The notes under the pieces are model-generated. The model worked only from the letters and a program-made list of their open reading frames with translations, did no database searches and was not told where the DNA came from. Below are positions 47,212-58,665 of a DNA stretch of 64,000 bases, one piece after another. Each line of letters begins with the position of its first letter. The first letter of the stretch is position 1. The DNA is taken from positions 14,079,501-14,143,500 of the forward strand of contig JAPQWV010000005.1 in assembly GCA_027422505.1 (NCBI GenBank), given 5' to 3'. Source of the stretch: Craterostigma plantagineum. Taxonomy: Eukaryota > Streptophyta > Magnoliopsida > Lamiales > Linderniaceae. The position numbers were made by a program, and so were the translations under genes.

Positions 47212-50200
47212 TGTCACGCCCCCACTTCCTAACCGCCTATTCTAGGGCATTCGACGTGCCTAGCGAGTTTGTAAATAAAGAAGTGCACCGAAAACGCGTG
47301 CAAATTTTTCATTTTTCATTTATGGAATGGAACATCGTTCTATACAAGACAAAAGAATGCATATCGAACATTAGGTTGCAGACATGGTCTAACTACAACG
47401 GCGAAGGTGTGTCAGCACAGCAAAAGCTCCTATGCGCCCGGCCTCACAGGTCGTCATCCACACACACACGTCCACCCCAAAAGCAGCGCGAAGCTCCAAA
47501 AGATCGGCCTTGTCTTTCAACACGATCACATACCGTGGTCGTCGGTGCCTACAACACACAACATAAGGAATGAGCCACCGAGGCTCAGTAAGCAGAAATC
47601 ATGCATGTGTGCATGTGACACTCCCCCGCAACGACAATCCGCGTCGATGCATATAACACTCGCAAAGGCAATCCGCGCCGATGCATATAACACTCGCAAA
47701 GGCAATCCGCGCCGATGCATATAACACTCGCACCAATGTACTCAGACTAATGTCTCTCAGGGCCCGCGACGCACCTACTATACACCACTAAGAGCTCAAA
47801 TGTCCTCAATAGGATCGTGACAGCGACCCACGCTGGGTAGCCTACGCTAGGTCTCCCTAGGTCGCACCCTCCCAGGTCGTCCCCTCTGTCATACGGTAGC
47901 CCACGCTGGTAGCCTACGCTAGGATTCCCCCTAGGTCGCTCCTTCCAGGTCGCTCCTTCCGCAAATAGGGCAGTTGCCTACGCCAGTTAGCCTACGCTAG
48001 CATAGCTAGGTCGCTCCTTCCTGGGTCGCTCCTCCTGCCTCAATAATAATCGGCGTCGTACGCCATATAGGGTGCCATAGAAGTCGTCCATGACTCAACT
48101 ACGAGTCGACACACCGGCCTATATCGGCGGGTCTTCGTCGCATACAAGCGACATAATAGTACGCACATTCAACCCCACGACTCTCCCTCACGAGTTCGTG
48201 TGTGCACGTGAGTATGCATATGCAGATGCAGGTAAATGTAACATAGACTTACCACATTTAAATACTTCAATCAATTTACGAATTCATGAAACCACGTAGG
48301 CACGTAATCACGCAATTTAGGCACGTAAAATAAGTTGTGTGTCGTAGTTGGATTTCTACTTACCTGGCGTCCGTAGACTAACTGCTACCTGCCCTGGCGA
48401 ATTTCCTAAGTCCCGACCTTAGGCACCAAAACATTCGTATCGGTAAGCTATTAATTAATTAAGCTAGCTAAGTACTCGAATTATTTTAAGTCATGAACCT
48501 AATTTTTGACTTTAAACTATTTGCTAGCCTGTCTAGTGAAATTCCTAAAATTTCGTCCTTTAAACCTGCCAAGGCTATGAAGTCAGTCCATAAATTATTT
48601 TAAATCAACTATATAATTTTCGTTCCAAAATTCTATCGAATGCGACGTCTACCTATACCGAAAATTGGCCCTAAGGACACCGATAGGCAAATTATGATCG
48701 GGCGTTGAAAGAGCCTATGCTCATTGGAATCGGAATATTTTTCTTATTAAATGGTGCGAAAATATCTTTCCTAAAAAGGCGATAGGTTTTTTTTTTATAA
48801 CTTAAATCGTTTTAATCCAAGGGGTTCAATTCGTGAAGTTGATTCGCCAACTAGGACCCGCAAAATGCATGAGGCTCGGTTCGCAAAGTGCATGAGAATT
48901 CGCAGAATGCCGAGTTCGCAAACCCTCGGTCGGCCCGCAAAGTGGGTGGGTTCGCAATGTGGGTTCGCGACCTATGTGGACTCGCAAACTTCTAAGGATT
49001 CGCAAAGCTAGGGTTCGCAAAGATGGACCCGCCAACCTTGGGCCCGCAAACTGCGTGAGGATTCGCAAAGCGCCGAGTTCGCGGTGCTTATAGCATTCGC
49101 AAAATCCTTGCTTTGCGAAGTAGGGTTTGCGGCTTCGTGGACCCGCAAAGTCTTCAATTCGCCAATTGAACGCGATCCCTCAAGTTTAAATCGTTGGATT
49201 CGCAAAGCTTGGAGCCCGCGAAGCTTGGAGCCCGCAAATCTTGGAGCCCGCAAAGCATTGGAGCCCGCAAAGCTAGGGTTCGCAAAGTAGGTTTGCGGCT
49301 CCTTCACCTCGCGGCTTCGAGGTTTCACCAAATCAGTTCGCAGAGTAGGTTTTGCGGCCCCTTACTTTGCGGCTTGGGTGGATTCGCTGAAGGGACTCAC
49401 AAACTTGGTGGACTCGCGAAGTGGCTTCGCAATTCTCCATGGATTCGCAAAGTGTGCTTGGCCTCGCAAACGGCCGAATTCGCAAACATCCCGCTACCCC
49501 TCGATTCGTAAAATACTCCACTAACACTTTTTAGTTCGCAAAGTACTGCTTTAAGGATCAAAAACTACTTCTCTCAAGAACTCGTTGGAGATTGATATGA
49601 ACCCTTAAACCCTAAGGTCGAACTTAACATCAACATGAGCCTAACCTAATTTTCGTACCTTATCATCCTAAACACGGTAGATTGAAACTAATGACAAGGA
49701 TTAAGGTGGGGAATTTTATTTCTAATACCTCATAGTTAGTGAGTCCCTAGAAATTAACATTCCCGTGTTTAAAATTCTCAAAGCATACAAAAGTCAGGTT
49801 GAGAAACTTACAATCCTTCCAAGCTTTTCGTTGGTTCAGTTCGGCTCCTTCTCCTTCTCCTTTCTTTCTAATTTCGTGGGTTCTTCTTCTTTCTTTGTCA
49901 AGGATGGTGATTTCTTTTCTAATGGGAGCTCAGCATTCGAAAGTTTTGGGCAATTATTAAGTCAACAAAGGTGTGATGATGGGACATGTGTTAGACGAAA
50001 ATATCCCTCCATTTAGGGAACTTTGCTTACCAAGTTTGGTCTAAGTCACAATTGGGCCTAGTTTTTAAATCTAGCCCACTAAAAATTGTAGCCTATTTTT
50101 CGAAAATTGTTAACCAAATTAAGGGTCACTTAGCACCACTTAATCGCACCCCATTTCATAAAACACGAAGCTGCACTTAAGTCATATTGAGCACGTAAAT

Positions 50201-50300
50201 CACGTTTATGCACATAATTCACCTTAATGCACATAATTCACAAGGTCACATTTTGCTAATTTATTGGCCCTAAATACTTACGGGGAACCCGGGTGCTACA
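47212..50300 (-). mobile_element. Gypsy H 5' LTR (3089 bp)
   Basis: Near-identical to 39453-42545; by eye about fifteen substitutions and one T-run length change separate them, roughly 0.5%. It starts TGTCACGCC and ends GGGTGCTACA, followed by the CTTAT duplication at 50301. In element orientation this LTR would carry the promoter. I could not pick out a convincing TATA box with confidence. Confidence 0.97.
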
Positions 50301-50305
50301 CTTAT

Positions 50306-50768
50306 CGGCTATACTGACGCTGATTATGCAGGTTGCCGAATGGACAGGAAAAGCACGTCCGGTGGCGCTCAATTTCTAGGCGAAAAGCTGGTCTGCTGGT
50401 CATCCAAAAAGCAGAACTGTGTGTCAACTTCGACGGCCGAAGCGGAATACGTGGCAGCCGCCAGTTGTTGCTCCCAGATGCTGTGGATACGGACTCAACT
50501 TCGCAATTATGGATACAATTTAAATAATATACCCATTTATAGTGATAGTCAAAGTGCCATCGCTATTATTTGCAATCATGTTCATCACTCACGCACAAAA
50601 CACATAGACATTAGATATCACTTTATTAAAGATCATGTAGAAAAAGGCACCATAGATATGTATTTCGTGAACACGGAGTACCAACTAGCTGACATTTTCA
50701 CCAAGGCATTGGATGAAAAACGATTCCAATTTCTTGTCGGAAAATTAGGCATGTTGAATCTCCCGTGA
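50306..50768 (+). pseudogene. Copia F RNase H C-terminal part
   Basis: The frame restarts after gypsy H with GYTDADYAGCRMDRKSTSGG, then WSSKKQNCVSTSTAEAEYVA near 50395-50455, YSDSQSAIAI near 50535, HSRTKHIDIRYHFIKDHVEK near 50588 and QLADIFTKALDE near 50685. It stops at 50768. This is the C-terminal RNase H of a Ty1/copia pol and is itself undamaged. The motifs are those of Sirevirus-like copia elements. Confidence 0.93.
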
Positions 50769-51478
50769 TATGTGCATCACCTGATCTACTGTGCTATCAC
50801 ATGCTCTATTCTATGTGTTTCTATGCTAATTTGGCATATGCTGCGTGATAATAATAAAAAAATATAAATAATAACAATAAAATTTTTTATATACATATAC
50901 CTATAATATTAGGGGAACGATGAAATCCTTTAGGATGCTTTGATCTAAAGTCACTTAGAATTTCACCCCGACGTGCGATCGATTTAATTGCTTAATTTTG
51001 TCAGTCTAAGTCGCATTCTTGTGTCTAAAGGTCATTAGGTTGCTCTACTAGACACAAAGCCACTATACATATATGAGGATTCAAGCCTTGTTATTTTTCT
51101 TTCTTTGGATCTAGTTCTAGAGAGAGTCACACATCAATTACTTGTCTTAACTAGTGATTCTTGGCTTCATACTCACCTTGCCGTAGATCGTTAGGAAAAT
51201 GATAAGGGCGCTTAGGTTATTCCTCACTCGGCCTTATAAATTTTTTTCCCTCAAGATTAGCCCTTAGTCATCCACTTTGCGCCTTCTCCGATGTCCTTTT
51301 CTTCATTTGAATCCCATTCCCAGCCTTCAACCATATTCTATACTCTTCGGATGGTTGTTCAAACAAGAAAAGGAGGGGGAGTAAATAAAGAGGATGATGA
51401 TAAAAGAAGACATTGCTCAACGCGCAAAAATCAGACCAAAGGAACCTGTCTTCCGACTATCTCTTAGAAGATGGCATG
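50769..51478 (+). other. Noncoding region after copia F pol, with a polypurine tract
   Basis: No reading frame is recognised. AAAAGGAGGGGGAG at 51368-51381 looks like a polypurine tract of the kind that precedes a copia 3' LTR, but no clear TG start follows directly. The part from 50850 to 50930 is very AT-rich. Confidence 0.5.
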
Positions 51479-52226
51479 GATCCTGCTAGGGGTGGGAAAA
51501 TATACCGAAATACCGATATACCGTCCTTATCGTATCGAAACGTACCGAAAATATCGAAAATTTTGGTATACCGAAGTTTTTGGTAAGGTATGATACCGTA
51601 CCGAAAATTTTCGATACGGTAATGGTACGAAAATTTTAAAATTTAGGTATACCGATTATACCGAAATACCGAAATTTTTAATATTATATATATATACACA
51701 CACGTACATATATTATATTATTTCAAAAAAATATAAAATGGATAAAAATATTATAAGGAACTACATAAATTTATTTAGCCCATAAATTATTAAATATACC
51801 AACTTTCTAAGATTATTGAGGTTCACCATATTTATGTAAAGTTCTTTGTCTTACTTAGGAGACTGACTAAAATATGTAAATTATTTAAGGTCATTTTATG
51901 AATTAAAAATCTTTTTATTTTGGAAATTTGGTACTAATAATCCATCTTATTGGGGCCTAAAGAGTTTGAATTAACTAAAAATTCAAAAACAACGAATTAA
52001 CGAGTTACGAGACACGTCTGGTAAAAAACCCTCCATGTGAATGGTATAGAAGGTATGATACCGATACCATACCGAAATTTTGGTATCATACCGTATCGAA
52101 ATTTAAGGTATACCAAAATTTTGGTATGGTATTGGTATGATTTTCTTCGATACGGAAATTTCGATACGGTATACGGTATCACAGTTTCGATACGGTATAC
52201 CATACCGAACCACCCCTAGATCCTGC
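51479..52226. mobile_element. hAT-type MITE with 8-bp target-site duplication
   Basis: GATCCTGC at 51479-51486 is repeated at 52219-52226. Between them, 732 bp begin TAGGGGTGG and end CCACCCCTA, an inverted terminal repeat of the plant hAT type. Subterminal CGGTAT/ATACCG motifs are repeated many times in both orientations, as in hAT elements, where they bind transposase. No transposase frame is present, so it is non-autonomous. A TATATA and ACACAC run lies in the middle. Confidence 0.94.
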
Positions 52227-52229
52227 TGT

Positions 52230-52520
52230 AAACTTCTCCGTCGGTAATCTCGTACGCTCGTCAGAACGACTGGAAAGAGGAGCACCACGAAGTGAACTTC
52301 TCCAACGATAATCCGGTCTTATATCGGGAAACGAGAAGAGAAGCGCAGCCTTGAGTACGAATTTCATAACTGTGAACTTTTCCAAGAAGATAATCTCTGA
52401 AACCTCTCTAGGGATTAAGAGAAGAGGAGCACGGTATCGGCCCGAGAACCAACAAGAAGAACTTCGTCTACGATAATCTCCTATAGCCTCGTGGAGAAGC
52501 GGAGCTTCAGCTTGAGCATA
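52230..52520. repeat. Imperfect 60-85-bp repeats with AACTTCTCC..GATAATCT cores
   Basis: The core AACTTCTCC or a close variant followed by (G)ATAATC occurs near 52232, 52293, 52375 and 52458. Between the cores are GAGAAG..GAGC-type sequences. The copies are diverged and the spacing is uneven (about 61, 82 and 83 bp). Confidence 0.65.
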
Positions 52521-53287
52521 GCATAAAAAGGGATAGTTCTTAAAAGAAAAAGAGAGAGAAAAGATTGAAAAGAAGAAAGACGCAAAAGGAGACGGACGAA
52601 GAAATGGAAGATGACGAAGAGATAAGCTCACTTTCCTCTAAATTCCTTCCCTCTAAGTCCTAGCCAAACTCAAACCCTTAAAACCCTTTGATTCCAATCG
52701 ACGGTCTCTCGCTTAGGAGAAATGATTAAAAATGCCTTGATCACAGGTAAATTGACTTATAATTGTTTGTGTTAACTTGAGTGATATAGATATAATAAAA
52801 ATAAAATCCCAAGACAGAAAATTTGAGTGCAAGAGCGAACAGTGGACCAGTCTATGAACTTAGGACTATAGTTTGACGACATGACTTGACGTCATTTTCA
52901 TCTTTCAAATGTCTCGTAAAATTTTAGGTGTGACGGTTGATCGAAGCAAAATAATCTGACCCCATACTATAATAATAGTAATATAAAAAAAATCGTGAAA
53001 GGAAAAATTTCGCACATTCTGACATGATATTATGTTTCATATGCGTTGAATTGAACAAATGCGAATTTATTTTGTAATCGCACATTCTAAATGTTATTTT
53101 AGATTGCATTGGTACTGAATTGTTTAAATGCGATAAATTTTTCATTGCTTTTACCCTCACGCAATATCTTAAGTACATGTTTTGGGGACCATGTAAATGT
53201 GCTTACTAGGTAACTTTGTGTGTTATATGCTCGTGACTTGAATTGATTTCATATGCTTGCATGTTAAGTCATTTCTTGCGCATTATT

Positions 53288-53592
53288 TGAGGGGGAGCAA
53301 GTATAAAAATCGTGCATTAGCTCCAAATATCTTTGACGTTTTTCTCTAAGTATTTCAGATTTCTTCAAACAAATTTAAAGGAGTGAGACGTCGACACTAC
53401 ACGACAAGGAGCTATTGTCACAGACTAAATATTTCAAAGGAAAACATGCCAAAAATAATTGTTGATTAACTCTATTATTTCTAACGTTTTTCTCTAAGTG
53501 GTACATATTTTTTATTCTGCCAGGGGAGCTAGACGTTACTACACAGAAAATCCAGGCAGTTAATTGTGTTTATTTTAATTCTGAGGGGGAGC
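53288..53592 (+). other. Repeated polypurine tracts (GAGGGGGAGC)
   Basis: TGAGGGGGAGC at 53288-53298 and GAGGGGGAGC at 53583-53592, with a shorter CAGGGGAGCT at 53521, lie downstream of the copia RNase H. Multiple polypurine tracts are a recognised noncoding feature of Sirevirus elements. Confidence 0.55.
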
Positions 53593-53639
53593 TTTACAAA
53601 TGTGATCTTATTTGAATAGGGATCAATCTGAAAATTTTA

Positions 53640-55080
53640 GAAACACTTACTATCGAGAAACTGGATTCGCGATCATAAGTTTCTCGATCATAAACAGTGC
53701 TGGGAACGATTTTGATTAGCCGCGATATTTGCGATCGAGAAAATTGAATTGAAGAGCGATTTTCGAATCGAAAATTTCTCGAGCGCAAATAATAATGGGC
53801 CTGATCCATTGAATCGCAAAATGTCAAATCGTAAACCCATCATCGACTTACAGCGAGTAAATAAAAGTTCACTTTTATGTCAGTCGAAAAACTTTTTCTC
53901 ACGCAACCCTAAATCGCAAAAATTTCTCTCGCGACAAACTTTCACTGACAGTTCAAATTTCTCAAAAATCTTTCGATGTTCAACACGAAATTGTCTGTTT
54001 AAGGTAGAAATGAGAATCTGTTGCCATTTACGTGTGATTTAACTTCGTTAGCATCTGCATTTTGTAGTTTTTCGCATGATTTATATTAGTTTCTCGACTG
54101 TTCTTCAAAACTGAGAAAATCATATACTATTTTATAGTGTTTTAGGCATGATTTTGAGTCTTTATCTGAAGTTAATGTCTGCACTTAAGATAGTTTCGAT
54201 GTTCTTAATGAATCTGGTAGTATAAATCTTTGGAAAATCTGCATCTTCGACTCTGATTTGAGTTTAGATAAAACTGGGCATTTGAATGTTTAAAGCCATC
54301 GAAGAACTTTGTCGATCGCAAACAGACTTAATTGAATTCCGATTCAATTGAGATACTGTTTGTGTCGAATTAGTTCTCAATCGATAAAATTTTGACTTAG
54401 TCGCTAAGATAGAAGATTTTACCCGAAAAATCACTTACCACCGAGAAATCTAATTAGGATTTTCTGCGAGCTAAAAACTTAGGCGCTGAATAGACAATTT
54501 AGATGCAACTTAGATCGAGCGCAAAACGTACTATCGCAAAATAGAATTTTCGATTTCATTTTATTTCGGTCGCAAAAATTTAGCAGCGAAAAATTAATTT
54601 TTCAACGCTTAATTTTCCGATCGTAAAATTCGCCGTGAAGGATTTAATTGATTGAAAAATTTCTCGACGGTTGACTTAGTCTTTCGTTGACTAATTTCTC
54701 GATTGAAAAATATTGCAGCAAAATTTTTACTTAGGATCGAAAATCACATATCGCTCGACATTTTTCAAATCGAAAAATTTTATTCAATTGAGGAAAATTT
54801 CTCGATAGTAAATTTACCTGAGATATAATTTCTCGATCGTAAATTTACGCGGAATTTTTCTCGATCGTAAAATTGATCGGCCACAGTCTCACGATTTCAA
54901 TTTCATCACTTAGAAGTTTTTTTACTAAGTCCTTTACACTGTAGCGAACATTAGCGAATAGAATTTTCTCGATCGCAAAATTAAACGGAGTTATTGCAAT
55001 TGAAACCAATGCATAAGGAAATCAATTTGACACCAAAATTTTCGAGAAAAATTTCTCGACATGAATAGTGTCTTTTTCAC
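53640..55080. repeat. Motif field: TTTCTCGATCGTAAATTT-like sequences on both strands
   Basis: Short elements such as TCTCGATCGTAAA, GCGATCGAGAAAATT, TCGCAAAAATTT and TTTCTCGA recur throughout about 1.4 kb of otherwise AT-rich DNA. Examples lie near 53680, 53740, 53775, 54540, 54620, 54830, 54860 and 54970. They are not in register and have no fixed spacing. No protein is encoded; the small frame at 53749-54042 is incidental. Confidence 0.75.
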
Positions 55081-55331
55081 GATTCAACACTTAGAAAAAT
55101 TTCGAACTCCTTTTCACTTTCACGCATTACATGTTTAATTCGAAATTACAATCATGCCATTACGTTTTTTTAAAAACAAGAATCCTATATGCATATCTTA
55201 CGATTTCAATTCAAAATTCATCAAAACATGTCATGACTTGATACAATATTATAGTTTGATGAACTTAAATTCATTTTCGACTATATCAAAATTTATGAAC
55301 TGATGATTTGTTATATTTCTTATTTTTTCAG

Positions 55332-58300
55332 ATGGATCTCTATCCAACATATAATCACATATACGAGAAATCCTTATACCTCAATGTCCACGACACGAAC
55401 TTCCAATTGGACCTAGCCACCTTCCGGTGTCCAGACGACATTATCGTGTCAATCCTTCAAGGCCATCCACTATGGCATGGACTTACCGTGACGGCATCAG
55501 TGCCGATGGTCTACCTCCAGCAGTTTTGGGGGATGATCAAGAGCATCATTTTGGACGGGTCATACCATTTCACGACGATTGTAGGGACGAGGCACATCTG
55601 CATGAGCAAGAACGAGTTCGGAACTCTACTTGACCTCCCTCACAGCCAAAACTACGACCCCCTACCATCAGATGAAGAACTGGTGACCGATTTCCTCCAG
55701 ATGGGGTACCGTCCGCCGCTCACCAAGCTCGCTCAGGTCCAGAGCAATGGTATCCCTCACCCATGGAAGACACTGTTCGGGATCGTGAACAAGTATCTAT
55801 CTCCGAAGCACGCCGGCTTCAACAAGGGCAACGGCCACATCCTCCGGATATTTCACGGAGTCGTGTTCTTGCGGAATTAGGATTTCGCCCAGCTGATCTG
55901 GAACGACCTTGCAGAACAGATCAGACAAAAGGAGAACAAGCGGTCCAAGAACGTGCCGTACGCGAGATGGTTCTCCGTCATCATCTGCCAACACATGGAG
56001 ATGTACGCGCAGAACATTCCTCGCCTGCCACCGGGAGGAAACTACCAGCCGCCCCGGCTCAAGTTCTTCCACAACCCAAGGCTGGTAGACCTAACTCAGC
56101 CTTCCATGCCCATTCCACTCCACCTGCTACGTCTCGCCGACCCCCAGGGAGACATGTATCGAACTTACTGCCGGGAGAATCACCTCACCGAGGAGATGAT
56201 TAGAGGGCCCCCGACAGATCTTGGAGTTAGCCCTCCCCAACCGCAACAACACCAAAGCCCAGAGGCCATGTTGATTGATGAAGTGGCCCTGGAGCTCGAG
56301 CAGGAGCCTCCAACTCAGGACGAACAGATTCCTGATGAAGATGCCACCTTGATAGATGTTGTGGCCGCTGAGTTGGAACAAGAGGCTCCAACAGAAGAAA
56401 CCATTGATAGGTCGTACATGTAGGAGTGCTCGAAGAAACCATTGAGGAGGTGCTTCACCAAGAAGCACAGCCCGAGACAGAAATGGGGCAGAGCTCGCTT
56501 CCACTGGTGAAGAATCAGGCACTGGAGGACGTCGATCGTGTCCTCACTCCTCACACGGCCACCCCGTCTGACACGGAGTCTGACGCGGAAATAAGCCTGA
56601 TAAGGAGAACTCCCAGGAGACTTAGCATTCAGATGGAGTCCCTCTTCCCGGCCGTCACCAACGCACCAGATACTACGCTAACCACATCTACAAGGGTTGT
56701 TGGCACCTCTTCGCTCAATCTTGAGCCGCAACCAATTCTCTGGTGTCTGGTTCGCAGGCGCAACCCGAGCCTGCCACAACGCCCATAGAGCCGAATCTTC
56801 AAGATTCGACTCAAGGATTGGGTGGAAGTCTCATACAGTCACAACCTCAAGTGACTGTGAGCCAACCTGAAGAGTCAGTGTTTACTCAAGGGTTGATAAC
56901 AGGCGACATCAGTTAACCTGGTCCATCCAAGGAGGCGTCCGCACCGTTTTTGACGAACGAGCAATTCCAAGCCGCTCTCTCCGCTGCTGTTCAATCTATT
57001 GAAGACAAAATAATGGAGAGAGTGTATACTGCCATAGAGACATCTCGCAGAGACACCGGGAAAGCATATGTCTCCGAAAGCACCTCGTCACAACCCACCC
57101 TCACACCTCCACAACCCACACCCACCGACCCTCTAGCCAATTCATCCATCCTCATCAACCCATACACCATACCCATAACCGAGCTCCACGACATCCTACT
57201 CGCCCGACTGATCGGCCTCTCCAACCGGTCGCCTCAAGAAGAATCTCTGTACAGGCGATTGGTGGATCATCCTGAGCCACCTACTGACACTTGCCGAGGC
57301 CAAGACTCCCGCTCAAGACGCCGACATGACGACCCTGACGATCAGGATCCTCATGAGGGGGAGAAGAGGCTAAGGACATCCACAAGTGGCCTTGGACAAG
57401 GCCCGGGCGCTACACAAACAAGCGCTGGAGCTGGTGAAATCCAAACCCAAACCCAAACACAAACCACCCACACCACGCACCGCACCGCCCACATCGACCC
57501 ACAAACCTTTCACCTCAGGACGCCTCCGCCCACACCACCGATCTACTCAAGCCCCTTGCTTCCGGAAGAAGAAGCAAGTGCTGCGATGCTTGTAGCCCTA
57601 GCAGCTACCCAAGCTACTCCCTTAGTCGCTCCAGACCAACCGGGACCATCAGGACATGGCATCAATCCACACGAAGTTCAAGACAGATACATCTCCGAAG
57701 GACAATGGATGACCCATTCCATGCCCGAGGAGCATCAAAGACAACGGCTTCAGGACTTTCGGCATTTTCTACAACAGGCATCCGTGGACCTTGTAATCAT
57801 AGAAGACAACGAACTTCAGAAAGGTGAAGACTACCAACGAGACATCCCAAAGCTATCAGAGTTGATCGCACAACGAGCGGCTTCCCCCACAAGGCAAATA
57901 TCAGGGACCGTTCGGGTCGACACGCCGTGGGAAAATATTCAAATCGAAATCCCCTTCCTTGAAGAAGTTCGTGAACAAATCTGGAGGTCAACGGACAGGG
58001 TCAAGAAGCCGAATGAATTCGAGCTAAGAGGGATCTCTCACTGGGATCAGCAGAAGAGGATGACATATCTATGGATGCTGACCCAACTAGGACCTAACGT
58101 AAGGCTGGGGATGACTAAAGGACAAGCCAAGAATCATTATAAGAGTCTCTCCCCAATATGCCAACTCCTCAGCGTCTACTGTGCAAAAGGAGGACTTCCA
58201 ACACCTTACTACGTCATTGAAAGAGAGGACAGAACCCGAGAGGAACTAAGCGAGAGCGACCTACCGTACATCCCTGCTGATGAGGTGTACAACCTCTACA

Positions 58301-58665
58301 AGCTGTACGTGGAGAAGTACGAAGGTCCTCAAGGCTTCATCAAGAAAGAAGGCCTCGAAGGGCTCTACCGGTTCATGATGCGCCAAGTCAAGTACTTCGC
58401 CGCACACGACCTTCAGATGGCTCTGGAGAGCAACATGAAGAAGGTTAACATGACCGAACCACTCAACAAAGGACCTGAGATCGAAGGGCTCCCAAGCAAT
58501 CATGTACACATCAGCTCAGTCATCGGCATCACCTACAACAATCCAATTGCCCAGAAGACCAGGTTGATGCTGAAGACAGAGATTCATAAGTTTTGCGACG
58601 GAACGCTCAAGGTCATCAGACAGAATATCGAGCAGAGGTTGGAAGAAATAAACCGAGACACTAAT
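55332..58665 (+). pseudogene. Accessory ORF (aORF) of a copia-type retrotransposon, decayed
   Basis: One long ancestral reading frame can be traced from ATG 55332 (MDLYPTYNHIYEKSLYLNVH). It is interrupted by an in-frame TAG at 55878, a frameshift near 56410, another near 56730 and a TAA near 56917. It is then open to the fusion with gag at about 58666. The first 180 residues look globular (VYLQQFWGMIK, GTLLDLPHSQNYDPLPSDEE). The middle is Pro/Gln/Thr/Glu-rich and low in complexity, and the last 350 residues look globular again (FELRGISHWDQQKRMTYLWM, LYKLYVEKYEGPQGFIKKEG). I recognise no enzyme motif. The layout is like the long extra proteins found with some plant copia elements, from memory only. 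A diverged piece at 17718-17940 shows it is dispersed. It may belong to copia F or to the element that gave the array. Confidence 0.6.

Larger units (their letters stand above)
52747..55331 (+). other. Possible intron ahead of the accessory ORF
   Basis: CACAG then GTAAATTG at 52747 fits a plant 5' splice site. TATTTCTTATTTTTTCAG ending at 55331 is a strong pyrimidine-rich 3' splice site directly before the ATG of the accessory ORF. The 2.6 kb in between is AT-rich and noncoding. This is an inference: env-like and accessory ORFs of LTR retrotransposons are often expressed from spliced RNA, but no transcript is seen here. Confidence 0.45.

Noticed and set aside
50769..51478. 3' LTR of copia F starting right after pol
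   Set aside because: No 5' LTR is available for comparison, no TG start follows the polypurine tract, and no duplication was found. I cannot support a boundary.
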